From: Forficula auricularia
Lineage: Eukaryota; Arthropoda; Insecta; Dermaptera; Forficulidae
Length of the DNA: 64,000 bases
NCBI GenBank assembly: GCA_024734495.1
Contig: JALMQS010000729.1
Location: 1,178,001-1,242,000 of the forward strand
Reading direction: 5' to 3'
Shown here piece by piece: positions 22,085-32,568 of this stretch; position 1 is the first letter of the stretch; each line of letters begins with the position of its first letter. Both the position numbers and the translations under genes were made by a program. The notes beneath the pieces were generated by a model, which made no database searches, had not been told where the DNA came from, and saw only the letters and a list, made by a program, of their open reading frames with translations.

Positions 22085-22480
22085 TATTTACTTAATAATC
22101 AATTATTTAATAATTATTATTTGATAATTAAGTTAAATAATTGTTAAAAATAATTATTAAGATTTTTTTGAGTTCTAATTGATTCGTTTATTTTGTTTAG
22201 TTGATGTCGTATAAAAAATAGTTCTTATGAAAGTTGTTCAGTTTCTGTTGTAGATTAAGTAAACGTATAGAAAAATATAGGGTTCTCTTTAAAAAACAGA
22301 ACTTGACATTGAAATACCCTTGAAATCTTGTTCTACGTAGACAAACAATAGCGTAGTTTAGTTTCCCCCTCGATATAAACAAACTTTTATTTGAAACTTT
22401 TTTCCATATAATCCACTGTTTTTGAATTATAAGACTCTGTCAAGATAAAAAAAAAAAACTCACCCGGTATATGAAAAATA
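22085..22480 (+). repeat. interspersed repeat family D, copy 1
   Basis: It matches 47380-47740 over 'gatgtcgtataaaaaatagtt', 'gttcagttt', 'aatagcgtagtttagtttcc' and 'actcacccggtatatg'. Both copies start in an AT-only palindromic stretch (taattaagttaaataatt). No coding sequence. Confidence 0.7.
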
Positions 22481-22606
22481 TACAAGTTGAAGTTGAAATA
22501 TTTGATGATAAGTTTCAGGACTGAGAAAAATGTTAGATATTTAAAAAAAAAGTATTTGAAATTTCTTTAAAATATATTACAATTAAATTCCCTGATAATT
22601 TCAGGT

Positions 22607-22975
22607 TTGACGTGTTGAAATGCATGGAAGCAGCAGAGTTAACAAGATTTAAATATGTTCAAAAAACATTAGTAAGTTGACCATTTGGTTTCAATGTCGA
22701 CAATGCAGCAGCCAGTATTCAATTGGACCTGATAAATTTGCAATCAAATTTACTGCTAAAAAACAATACTGGAATTTTATACTTCTTTAAAACCAGAAAT
22801 CTTTAAAAATATTCTTGATTATGCACAAAAATATTTGGCTTCAACTTACATTTGTGAAGCCACATTTTCGTTAATGAAACATACGAAGAACAAAAACAGA
22901 TGCAGAATAACACATCAAAATTTGGAAGGAGTTCTTCGAATAGCCATTTACCTAATTATGATATATATTAATAAA
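22607..22975 (+). pseudogene. hAT transposase C-terminal relic
   Basis: The frame at 22835 (64 codons) shows ASTYICEATFSLMKHTKNK...R.RITHQNLEGVLRIA. This is the C-terminal dimerisation region of hAT transposases of the GTF2IRD2/ZBED-like group. Upstream (22690-22830), the preceding region (NVDNAA..IQLDLINLQ) is recognisable but broken by stops and frameshifts. The catalytic part is missing and no terminal repeats were assigned. Confidence 0.75.
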
Positions 22976-23010
22976 TCAGGTGGATTCCACACACAAAGTA
23001 AAGTTTATTG

Positions 23011-23114
23011 TAGGTTAAAAATAAAATAAAATGAGAGAGTCTTCTGTTTTTTAAATAAAATAATTTTTATTTAAAAAACAGAAGACTCTCTCATTTTATT
23101 TTATTTTTAACCTA
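23011..23114. repeat. perfect palindrome, 50-bp arms, 4-base loop
   Basis: 23011-23060 and 23065-23114 are exact reverse complements (50 of 50 positions), separated only by TAAT. Each arm contains 'atgagagagtcttctg'. It lies directly downstream of the hAT relic. It could be a recent foldback end, a hairpin-repair product or an assembly artefact. Confidence 0.9.
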
Positions 23115-23334
23115 AAATAAAAACAATTCTGTTACCATCGACAGTGAAATCTTTTATTCAACTAATAAAGTTTATTGTATTCATTTCGTTACATAATAAA
23201 AATGTTCATTACAAATTTTATTTTTATCTATAATGAATTTGTATTGGTATTATTTTTATTTTTACTAAGTTTTTTTTAAGGGCTTCGAGCAGTGGTAAAT
23301 TCTTCGTGGGATAAATTAAAGAAATTAGGTTAAA

Positions 23335-23725
23335 TGTCAAGTCCTAATGTCCTAGAGATATGCAAAATTTTATTTAGTTCTCACAAGCAGAGATTACGTG
23401 AGGTAGAGAGAGGTCATATCATCCTTGTTAAGGTTTCCTTAACAACTTATGGCAAATGTCGGGATGGCTAATGCGTCGTTTGCTCCTGGTATCGAGTTTT
23501 TGAGCAAATTACGTTTTGTCTTTTGATGGAAATCATGTTATTTGTTAATGACAATAAATTTCTATTTTTTTTTTCTTTTTTTGTTTGTTAATTGTCAATT
23601 TCTTTGTATTTATGTTTATTAATTTCTGTAGTTAATTTGTATTGATGTTTTGTTGATCTGCCACCGAGGACTTGTGCCTCTAAGCAGGTCGAGTAATAAA
23701 GATTTATTTATTTATTTAAATTTAT
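23335..23725 (+). repeat. interspersed repeat family B, 5'-truncated copy
   Basis: It matches the 3' half of 13975-14822 and 61440-62270, from 'gtcaagtcctaa' to 'aataaagatttatttattt'. It lacks the peptide-encoding part. 5' truncation fits target-primed reverse transcription. Confidence 0.8.
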
Positions 23726-23768
23726 CTCCAACTTAATATGTGTAATCAAATGGCTATCAAGGTTGGTC

Positions 23769-24519
23769 TTATAAGGATATCTCAGAACATCTATAAGGTT
23801 TCTCTCCTGTATGTATCTTTAAATGATTTGTGAGAGCAGATTTATCTGAAAAGCGTTTTTTACACTGATCACAGCCAAAAGGATTTTTACCGGAATGCAT
23901 CCTTATATGCCTTCTGAGAGAAGATTTAACTGAAAAGCGTTTTTCACACTGCGGACATCCAAAAGACTTTTCAACGGAATGTATCCTTAAATGTGATGTG
24001 AGAGCAGATTTGTCTGAGAAGCGTTTTTCACAATACGGACATACAAAAGGCTTTTCTCCAGAATGTATCCTTAAATGCGTTGTGAGAACAGATTTGTCTG
24101 AGAAGCATTTTTCACAATGCAGACAACCAAAAGGATTTTTACCGGAATGTATCCTTAAATGCCTTGCGAGATTAGATTTTCTTGAGAAGCATTTGTCACA
24201 ATGGGGACATTCAAAGGGCCTCTTCCCGGAATGTATAAGCAAATGACGATTGAGGTTTGATTTGAATCTAAATCTCTTTTCACATTCTGTACAATTAAAA
24301 TATTTCCGACCTGAATGAATGAGAAAATGTTAAATATTTTTCAGAATGGATTTCACTGGAAATTAAAGATTAATTTTAACTTTTTTTAATCCATTAATAT
24401 TAAGATGATTTTTGAATATAGTGGATATTTTCATATGAATACATTTCTTTTGATGTTTTTCTAAAAATGCTTCGCTGATAAATTTCATGTTACAATAGCA
24501 GCATTGATGAAGTGGCCCT
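23769..24519 (-). CDS. C2H2 zinc-finger protein, probably degenerate
   Basis: The - strand frame 24242-23769 encodes five complete C2H2 fingers, each C-x2-C...H-x3-H with linkers such as HSGKNPFGC and HTGEKPYRC. A sixth finger starts with C and stops after a few residues. In the same frame upstream (24300-24243) there is another finger (YFNCTECEKRF), preceded by an in-frame TAA where a finger residue would be. Further upstream, 24519-24430 begins after a good splice acceptor (tttaatttcag) and encodes another finger-like CCYCNMKF...H..KC block. Such proteins usually bind DNA. Two in-frame stops and the abrupt C-terminus suggest a pseudogene, unless unseen introns remove them. Confidence 0.65.
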
Positions 24520-25078
24520 GAAATTAAACACAATTCATTTTAAATTATAAACCTTATCATAAATTTTAATGTGAAACAAGTGACCTAGAAAACCTAAGTC
24601 ATAGTATATAAATATTTCATATAATATTTATTTACTTTTATCTTTATTAAAGTTGTTTCACGTTGCACCAACATCACAATCTCTATTAATTACTTATCAA
24701 AATTATATCCTAGAATCCCTATCTAAGATTTATCATTTAATGAAAAAAAAAACTAATTTTACATGAATCTGACATTTATAATAAATATTTTCTAAGGATG
24801 AATTAATATTTAGTATTATGAGAGAATTCTTATTTTATAGTGTGTGGCCCCTTCTATATAAATCCACTTCCCTCTTTTACTTCGAGAAAAATCCATTAAT
24901 TATTTCTACAGCAATAGATTTTACAACAGTTTATTAATTCGAAAATTATAGATAATCTAAAATATTGAGCTGGTCAAACAATTTACGAGTCAGAAAATTT
25001 AATTTTCTGGGTGAATTTTAAATTGCTGTTGATGTGAACTTATTTGTGAAATATTAGGTGGTTTCACACGGAAATTCT
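24520..25078. other. no gene seen
   Basis: AT-rich flank of the zinc-finger locus. Nothing recognised. Confidence 0.45.
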
Positions 25079-25740
25079 ATTTTTTTTTCTTTTTTTTTAA
25101 TGCAATCGAATGCAAGAACGGGCGCACCAGAAAAGATGCAACCCCTATGTATCTCAAAAGACCCTTGCATTACCGAAGAGAAGGGAGAGTTGATTAAGTG
25201 AGAGGGTGGAGACGCAGGTGTTTATGCACTCGGCTTTTGAAGGTTTGAAGATTATAAGGGCTGGGAAAGATGGAGGCTGGGAGCCAGAATCATCAATTAG
25301 CCTGACGGCTCGTTTCTGAATTGCATCCAGGGTAGCAAGATAATATTTTGAGGCTCCTCTCCACAGTTGAGGGCCATATTCGAGACAGGGGCGGATAGAT
25401 GGTGAGAAAATGTAGGGGCGTGAAAAATCGCTTAGACCTGAATAAGAGGCCAATCTTCCATGCTGCAGATTTCGCCACAGAGGAGATGTGTTCGTTCCAA
25501 GACAGGTCAGATGCGACAGACGCCCAACATGGATAGGCTGCCACACATTTTCAGGGTCTGTTAACTCCAAAATTTCTAGATTCTCCTTGCTTTTTGTCCT
25601 AAAAACCCGGCACAGCTCGCCTTCTGACGCAGTGTCCTCTAATTCATAAAATTTCGAGACTTCTTCCATTCGAATTTTTAAATTTAGAGCTGTAATTTTT
25701 GCCATGCAGGGTGTTACAACGATAGAGCAATGCTCCAATC
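25079..25740 (-). pseudogene. Jockey-type LINE 3' end, rearranged
   Basis: It starts with the poly-T tract (the - strand poly-A tail) and 'aatgcaatcgaatgcaagaa', identical in layout to 52018-52050. It continues with the reverse transcriptase thumb (SRPYIF..., [33 protein letters not shown]), with a frame change at about 25400. From about 25545 to 25738 the 194-codon frame continues into sequence (ITALNLKIRMEEVSKFYELED) that does not match the other copies. That points to a chimeric junction or a frame-merged flank. Confidence 0.8.
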
Positions 25741-25929
25741 GCTTCCAATGAGGATAATAACAAGTCCATATAGGACACGTATATCGGCGAAAACACTCGC
25801 TTAATGTGATTCAATGATTAGTAGGGTGGAGTGAAAAAACTAAAATCAAAAATTTGAAACGGGCGTATGCGGGATGTTGCCTAATACAAAGTCCATTTAT
25901 AATATAAAATCTGGGCTAAATCAAATTAT

Positions 25930-26995
25930 ATCTTAAGGTGCCCCTTCAAGTGTGTATTGCGCCGGCTCGACGTGAATGCACTTTTGACGTTGACTGATGA
26001 ATTCTCTCTGAAAAGAACCGAAAACATGCCGCGCTGGTCAATAAAAATGCACATTGCACAATCCGGAAATAATTTTAATTGACGTTAAGCATTCCAAATA
26101 AGTGTTATATGAGTTTTCGACGGTTTCTGGTGCTAAAAACTACGAAAATTTTGGGCTTTTTTTATATTTTGCTTATAACCCGAAAATCATGCGTCCTACA
26201 AAAAATTTTACTCTTATCAAAATGAAAGAGCATAACATTACGCGTCGAATAATCTACTTATAAGTTAAAATATCATCAGCCGTTTAGCAACAATCGATCG
26301 TCAAAATAGGCAATTTTTACCAAGCGAATTATGCTCATTAGGGGGTCACAAGAAACATCTCTACCAATTTTTGCGTCGCTAACCCCCAGAATTGTTACCA
26401 ATTGGTTAAAAAACGGGATTGCTACCATTCATCTTAATAATTGGACAACGGTAACTCGTGCCGCAATGTGGTTGAAAAAATTGGAGTTTTTCATTCCTAA
26501 AATGAAAACCACTCATCCTAGAAACTTGATACTTGTCTCATTTTCGAAGAGATTTTGTTGTCTTGAAGTTTTATTTGAGCCACTTTTTTGTAAAAACATT
26601 TAGATTAGAAGAATCCAGCATTTTCCAAGACGGGACATGATCCGAACTTATTGCGGCACGGGTTGTCAAATTAAGATGAAACTTTGCCAATGTCATTTTT
26701 TAGCCAATTGACGACTATTATGGGGATAAGCACGAAAATTCGAAAACTGGTTTCTTGTGATCACCTAATGAGAATAATTCACTTTTACGCAAAGTTGGTA
26801 AAACTTGCCTATCTTTGACGATGGATTGTGGTAAAACGGCTAAACTGATTTTAAGTTTCCCGTAGGATATTCCTCGAGAAATTCTATGCTCTTTCATTTT
26901 GGTAAGAGTAAAATTTTCAGAGGTTTTTGAGTTATAAGCGAAAATCTGAAAAAAGTCCCAAATTTTCGTGGTGGCAAAAGGGCACCTTAAGATTG
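25930..26995. repeat. long foldback element, about 1.06 kb
   Basis: It begins 'cttaaggtgcccctt' and ends with the complement 'gggcaccttaag'. The inner arms, about 26120-26340 and 26720-26990, pair imperfectly ('tttggtaagagtaaaatttt' against its complement, 'acgatggattg' against 'caatcgatcgtc'). The centre (26480-26650) shares a block with 50620-51080 ('aaaaccactcatcctagaaa', 'ccagcattttcc'). The 90-codon open frame at 26331 is inside the foldback and unremarkable. Confidence 0.6.
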
Positions 26996-27004
26996 CATCG
27001 TATG

Positions 27005-27258
27005 AAGTTCAAATTTCAAACTGCTGAGTGTGTTTAGTTGTTTTACACAGATATACAGGACCTACTTTTTAACGCCGGTTCCGAACGGCTAATTTGGAGA
27101 GGTGACTAGGCAATTGTACTCTTGGTAGGTTGCCATTACTTTCCAAGAGGAGGCGACTGCAAATATCTATCTGCCGAGACTCGGTCTCAAACCAGCGATC
27201 TTAGAGTCAGCGATCCGACACTCTAGCCACTGACCCACAGTCACCTCGTCAGACATCT
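27005..27258 (-). repeat. tRNA-derived SINE family 1, copy with intact head
   Basis: On the - strand it starts 'gacgaggtgactgtggg', carries an A-box-like TCAGTGGCTAGAGTG and a B-box-like GGTTTGAGACC, then the body shared with 7878-8092 and 38596-38868. It lies directly against the LINE fragment that starts at about 27262. Confidence 0.85.
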
Positions 27259-27261
27259 AAG

Positions 27262-27805
27262 CTGGAGTGATCACATCAATATGATTATACAAAGGGTCAA
27301 TAAATATGGTTTTCTGATCCGCACTCTTCGACATACGGTTCCTCTGAGGGTTCTCTTAAATATTTATTAAGCCTATGTTGAAACCAGTTTGAGATATGGT
27401 ATAGTAATTTGGGGAGGGTCTACTCTTGCTAGATTGTTTACTGCACAAAAAAGGTGTGTTAGAGCTATTGAAGGGGCGGGACCGAGAACTCACAGCAAAA
27501 GTATCTTCCAAGAATTGAACATTTTAACTGTATATGACGTCTGCGTTATGGAAAGTGTTTTATTTAAAAAAAACACACCCAGAACTTTTTCATAAAAATA
27601 TCTTTAGTCACGAATTTAACACTAGATGCAGGAATGATCTGAGGATAAATGCCAGTTGATTGTCTGTGACATTAAAAAGCCCAGTTAATAACGTCATAAA
27701 AATTTACAATAAGGTACCTTTAGAAATTAAGAGTTTGCCAACGCTCTTTCTTTTGAAGACAAAACTAAAATGCTTCTTGCTAACTCTAAATCTCTATAGA
27801 CTGGA
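27262..27805 (+). pseudogene. LINE reverse transcriptase C-terminal fragment, second family
   Basis: With frameshifts, the translation reads LSWSDHI..I.., then SLRYGIVIWGGS, AQKRCVRAIEG and FQELNILTVYDV. This is the thumb and connection region after the catalytic domain of a LINE reverse transcriptase, distinct in sequence from the Jockey-type copies elsewhere in the window. It is 5'-truncated, with multiple stops from 27595 on. Confidence 0.75.
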
Positions 27806-28107
27806 CGAGTTGTAGGCATAATTTATAATTTGTGAATTAAGATATATTTTTGTATTTGTGTGTTGTTCTTTTGTTTTCTTTTTTATGTTAAAGAAAAGAA
27901 AAAAAAATGTTAATTTTAACTATTAATCTTTATAAACTTTTAAGATATATTTGTATATTTGTGTGCTTTTGATCTTTGTTCTTTGTTGTACTTCTAATGC
28001 ATGAGAATCACAATTTTGTAATTCTATTGTTAGGGCTCTCTTGTGCTGAGTGCTGTGTGGCGCTTTGATGCCGCGCCCCCCATCAAGTCGATGGGGTCCT
28101 AACAATC
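27806..28107. other. no gene seen
   Basis: AT-rich, then a GC-richer lead-in to the island at 28108. Nothing recognised. Confidence 0.4.
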
Positions 28108-28421
28108 TTGCGTATGCAGAGTTGTAGGTTGCGTGTTCATATAGGGTGTGTGCAGGGGAGGGGCTGCTGGATGGCGGTGGCCCCTCCAGATTCGCTTCTT
28201 CGAATCCGTTCGCTACTCCAGTCGAATCGAGTCGCTTTAATTATAGCATGGGTGAATATATTTCACTCATGCAAAAGCGACTCAACGATCCGATTGAGTT
28301 ATCTAGCGGCCGTGTCTCAAGACTCGTCGCCATGAGCGAGAGCGGGCCGCTAAAAAACTTTTTGTATACTGTATTTGTATTGACAGTCTATTCAAAAATA
28401 AATAAATATTCCTATCTATAA
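28108..28421 (+). CDS. unrecognised open frame in a GC-richer island
   Basis: Two overlapping frames are open here (28108-28335 and 28146-28421). The second, 91 codons, contains a coding-like stretch (NPFATPVESSRF, MGEYISLMQKRLNDP, SGRVSRLVAMSESGP) before it decays into AT-rich sequence near 28350. An AATAAA-like signal follows at about 28399. No family is recognised. It may be an exon, a retroelement ORF1 start or a retrocopy fragment. Confidence 0.3.
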
Positions 28422-29189
28422 TACCAAAGAAGTACACACCTACCCGGTAGGTACCCAGATATTAATATTTTATTCACGAATTCTCAAATTAATTTAAAAA
28501 ATGCAACGTGTAATCTTGGAATGGAATATCATATGTGAAATCTATAGATTTTGTCTCATAATAATTTGTTCGAATTTTTATCCCAACAACCATTTAATTT
28601 AGAAAAAAATATGCACTTAAGCAATTGTATTTATCTACTTTTATTAAACGAGCAAAAATTGTATATTTATTTATTTGTTTATATATTTGTATCTTGGTTA
28701 TATTTTGAAAAGGACTCTACCGATTTAGATGAAATTCACGGGTTAGGGTGACAATTCGATCTGTCACGGTCTCATCTTCGACAAAATTGTTTTTGATGGG
28801 TTTATTCGTAATCAAATTAATTATTCTCAGTTAGACAAATCCCATTCTTAGGGTTTTAAAAAAAGGTTTCCCTTTTCCTTTTATACCCAGGCGGACAATG
28901 GGTTGTTTGTTTCATTGTTCTAAAAGGCCTTGAAGAAGTATTGTGATTGTGGATTTTAACATATTTTGTTCTCCCTAAACGTTAGAAATATTAATAAACG
29001 TTTTATAATTGTATTTATAAAGAACTTTATTTATTTAATAGAATAAAAAATAATCAAGAATTTATTTAAAAATATATTTCGCATAAGCAGGTCTCAATTT
29101 TCTGAAAAAACAACAAATTGTGATAGGTTTTATTTATTAATTGGATGAATAAAAATGAATCATATGGTTGAATCAAAACAGGTTCAGAA
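28422..29189. other. no gene seen
   Basis: AT-rich. 28620-28760 shares 'attaaacgagcaaaaattgt' with 35720-35760. Otherwise nothing recognised. Confidence 0.4.
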
Positions 29190-29405
29190 GGTGGGGCGCA
29201 GTGGTGGGAAATCAGGGGGTAGGGAGAGGTTTCGGGGTGGGGTCTACATTGGGCGACTATTATATAATTTTGTATTTTTTTAATTTGAAAGCGGCTCTCA
29301 AATAAAAATCGACTTTTATATCAGAATTTTAAATTAAAAATAATATTAGCTTTTAACTGAAGGAAGAAGTTACCGAGCATTGCACGGGGCCTCCAGGTAC
29401 TTACT
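29190..29405 (+). repeat. Helitron-like repeat family E, copy 1
   Basis: A G-rich block is followed by 'atcagaattttaaattaaaa' and then 'accgagcattgcacgggg..ctccaggtac'. The same order is seen at 36210-36500 and the end part at 45180-45270. The terminal hairpin (CCGAGC..GCTCGG in the other copies) is mutated here. Confidence 0.55.
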
Positions 29406-29569
29406 TATTAAATTATTATACTAATAATATTTAGAGAGAAAAGTTTCCCTTGTATTTTCAGTCAAATATAAATATTTCAAATTTCATATATAATAATATA
29501 ATATTATTTGCATAAATTTTGAATGAATTTTACATATTAATTTAAAAAAGTAATATTTTTTATCATATT

Positions 29570-29669
29570 NNNNNNNNNNNNNNNNNNNNNNNNNNNNNNN
29601 NNNNNNNNNNNNNNNNNNNNNNNNNNNNNNNNNNNNNNNNNNNNNNNNNNNNNNNNNNNNNNNNNNNNN
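29570..29669. other. assembly gap, 100 N
   Basis: Exactly 100 N, the conventional size for a gap of unknown length. The open frame reported across it is meaningless. Confidence 0.99.
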
Positions 29670-30443
29670 CCCTTATATGTGTCCAATCATAGGAGAATAT
29701 AAAATTCGAGGCCTTATTAAAGAGCATAAACAATAGAATTAAAAAAAAAATTTTGTTCCAGTAGTTGATCGGGCGAATCCAATTTTTGATCAAAGTCAAA
29801 TCCAATGATTTCAAAGGAGGTAAAATAACACAGTTTGATAATTTTCTTTATATTTTATTTATTATTTTATTTTTTATTATTTTTTAAGAGACACAATGGA
29901 AATTAAAAAATTACATTTTTTAAAAGTATTTTGCAACTCATGAACCGAAAAAAGATTTCTTGTTTTGCTGGTTTTAGTTGCTTCTTCGATATATGTGAAA
30001 CAACCTGAGTTGACAACATTTAAATCATAAATAGCTAACTAAATATTTTTCAATGGGCCCAGAGAAAATAGTTGTTTCCGACTGAAAATGACACAAAAAT
30101 TTGAACATTCGATCAACTACTGGTCACGGCTGGGTCACCCTAACTATTTTTATAGAGAAAAGTTTGCGGAATTTACCAGAATGAAATGTATTTATTTTTA
30201 TTATTTTTATATAATTTAATTTAAATTGAGTAGGTAAACAATTATTTTTATAGAGAAATGTTTGCGGAATTTAACAGAACAAAAGTGAATAAAAGCTAAA
30301 ATAAAAACATACTTAAAATATAGGAGAGAGGTGGGATAGTTGATCCCTGTTTTGGTTTTCTTTAATAATTCGAACCATGATAATAAATTTGAACTTTTTT
30401 CAACCAGGCATGTAGCCTCGTTCCATACTATCAATCATGCACC

Positions 30444-31285
30444 CAATACCGTCTTCACCATAAGGGCACACGGGGCCCGTGCCCAGGGCCCCCATTCTCA
30501 GGGGGCCCCGAAGGACCGACAATTTCTCTCACACATTTATTCTCAAAACATTTTTGTCGGGCACATTACACTTGACACATTAAATACACATTTAAAAAAA
30601 CGTTCGGCAGCATACCAAGAAATTGATAGTCGATTTAGTTTTCTTTGTCAGTTAACAACAATCGAATCTGGTGAGTTGACCAAAAAATGCAAAGAATTTG
30701 CAGAATTTTATCATGAAGACATTAATGCAGATGAGCTCAAAACAGAATGTTTTCATTTAAGCCAATATTTAAAAAACATAGCAAAGCAATCAGCGGATTT
30801 AAATATCTCAACCTTACATAACCTAATAAAATCAGATAAATTGGAAGAAACTTTTCCAAACGTAGAAATTGCTACAAGAATATTCCTTTGCCTAATGGTT
30901 ACCAATTGTAGTGGAGAGCGGTCATTTTCGCAGCTTAAGAGAATAAAAAATGAATTGCGAACAACAATGTTACAAGAACGACTGAGTAATTTGTCAATTA
31001 TGTGCATAGAAAGTGATATCCTTCAAAAAATTGACTTTAAGGATATAATAGAAGATTTTGCTCAACAGAAATCCCGAAAGAAACCGTTATCGTAATCGTA
31101 ACCAAAAAACCAGCAGCATTCTAATATCATTAATGACATATTATATCATACTGTATTTGATTACCTATAATAAATGGTCATACTTAGTAAAAAAAATGTT
31201 ATTATAATTCGCTTTTTTTACTTTCCAAAAGGGCCCCAAATTCTTGTGTGCCCAAGGGCCCCAGCCTAGTTTAAGGACCGCCCTG
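30444..31285 (+). mobile_element. hAT element with partial transposase and 8-bp duplication
   Basis: The ends CAATACCGTC and (inverted) CAGGGCGGTC are flanked by identical CATGCACC (30436-30443 and 31286-31293). The frame up to 31095 encodes, from about 30535, the C-terminal part of a hAT transposase of the ZMYM/TTF type. It ends in the dimerisation motif region (LCLMVTNCSGERSFSQLKRIKN, then LSIMCIESDI). The N-terminal DNA-binding and most of the catalytic domain are deleted, and the open 251-codon frame simply runs on from the flank. It is inserted in the pogo-like element. Confidence 0.9.
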
Positions 31286-31448
31286 CATGCACCTATGTAG
31301 ACCTTCTTGTTTGATGAACAAAAACATCAAATCAGTTTTTTCAAACTTCCTGTGCAAGGACCAGCCAACCTCGCACCATGGGGATACTTGATCCTGGCGA
31401 GCGGGTTATTTGATCCCGGAGGTTTCTTTTCCAAAAACCTCGGTACCA

Positions 31449-31999
31449 CAGGGCCGGCGCTACCGGGGGTGCAACCCGTGCGGCTGCACAGGGCGGCAGA
31501 AAGGCAAGGTGGGCGGGGGTCGCAGCGGTTAAATGTGACTGTCTGAAACTAGGTTAGATGACCTAGCAACAATATCAATCGAACATGAATTGGGAGAAAA
31601 ATTGAACTATACTGATTTAGTGAACGACTTTGCTGCTGTTAAAGCAAGAAAAATGGTTTTTTAATTCCAAATAACTTTTGTGATGAGGAAATGTTTTAGA
31701 ATCAGTATTTGGTATTTCTACATGTATACAGTATCTTAACCTACTGTAAATTTAAAATTACAATAGTGTACAAGAACTGTTGACACAATTTGTTTGTAAA
31801 ATATTTTTTATTTGTAAATAACACCAGTAAACTAATAACTGCTATGTTTGATGTTTCTAATTGTTATTTTATCCTATCTTTGTTACTTCCTAGTACTATT
31901 ATGCTGATTTCCGGGCCGGGAGGAGCAAGGTATCGGAGGGGGGGGGGGCGCCAAACAAATGTTTTGCACGGGGCGGCAAAGTGAGTTGCGCCTGCACTG
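31449..31999 (+). mobile_element. second hAT element with 8-bp duplication
   Basis: It starts CAGGGCCGGCGCTACC and ends GGCGCC..GCACTG, flanked by identical CGGTACCA (31441-31448 and 32000-32007). About 31560-31662 encodes the last residues of a hAT transposase (LATISIEHEL..., DFAAVKARK) before a stop. It belongs to a different family from the hAT at 30444, since termini and protein differ. Also nested in the pogo-like element. Confidence 0.9.
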
Positions 32000-32090
32000 C
32001 GGTACCAGTCACGGCTTGCTTGCTGGTTGTATCCCAGATAGATGGATATTGAATTTGAATTATTTTAGAATATTGGTAAGCTAACTTGCG

Positions 32091-32568
32091 CTATTGTTGA
32101 ACGGTTAACCCGTAATACATTTTGGACATGTCCGTCAGATATTGACTCAATTCGTTTTCTTGAGTTTCGGAGAAAATCTGACGATTTTTATAACCTGGTT
32201 GAACATGTTTTTGTTTACGCCACATCCTTTTCAATTTCATCACGTTGATACTAAATTTTCTCGCTGCGCTCTTGTAACTTTCACCATCCTGCATTTTCCA
32301 GGGTCTCTGGGTCGTATGGTACCCTCTTTCTAGCGCCTTCCTTAGGGCCGGTTGTATGTCGCAAAGTAAATGCTTTTTACCACTAACAAAGGGTAGATGG
32401 TAAACGGAGGGACTGGGATGGCTAATCAGATGACAGGCACTGAAAGTTCCTGTCATCTCGATTGGCCATCCCAGTCCCTCCATTTACCATCTACCCTTTG
32501 TTAGTGGTAAAAAGCATTTACTTTGCGACATACAACTGGCCCTTAGTTGTATACTTCCGCGGCATGTG
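32091..32568 (-). pseudogene. pogo/Tigger-type transposase N-terminus, interrupted
   Basis: On the - strand the ATG at 32565-32563 starts MPRKYTT, where the MITE 32345-32542 is inserted. After the MITE the frame continues KEGARKR and, after one frameshift, SYKSAARKFSIN and FSETQENELSQYLTDMSKMYYGLT. That is the psq/CENPB-type helix-turn-helix pair at the N-terminus of pogo-family transposases, which binds the terminal repeats. The DDE catalytic domain is absent. Nested insertion plus frameshift make it non-functional. Confidence 0.8.
32345..32542. mobile_element. foldback MITE, Harbinger-like, second copy
   Basis: A 198-bp palindromic element beginning GGGCCGGTTGTATGTCGC and ending in its complement, flanked by TTA on both sides (32342-32344 and 32543-32545). 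It has the same termini as 3003-3184. Cutting it out with one TTA rejoins the pogo-like reading frame exactly, which proves the insertion. Confidence 0.9.

Noticed and set aside
23998..24246. 82-codon + strand frame opposite the zinc fingers
   Set aside because: Antisense shadow of the repetitive finger array.
29563..29814. 83-codon open frame on the - strand
   Set aside because: It reads through the 100-N gap; the residues across it are undefined.
30340..31095. 251-codon frame as an intact host gene
   Set aside because: The hAT terminus and its target duplication lie inside the frame at 30436-30444; only the part from about 30535 is transposase and the rest is flank.
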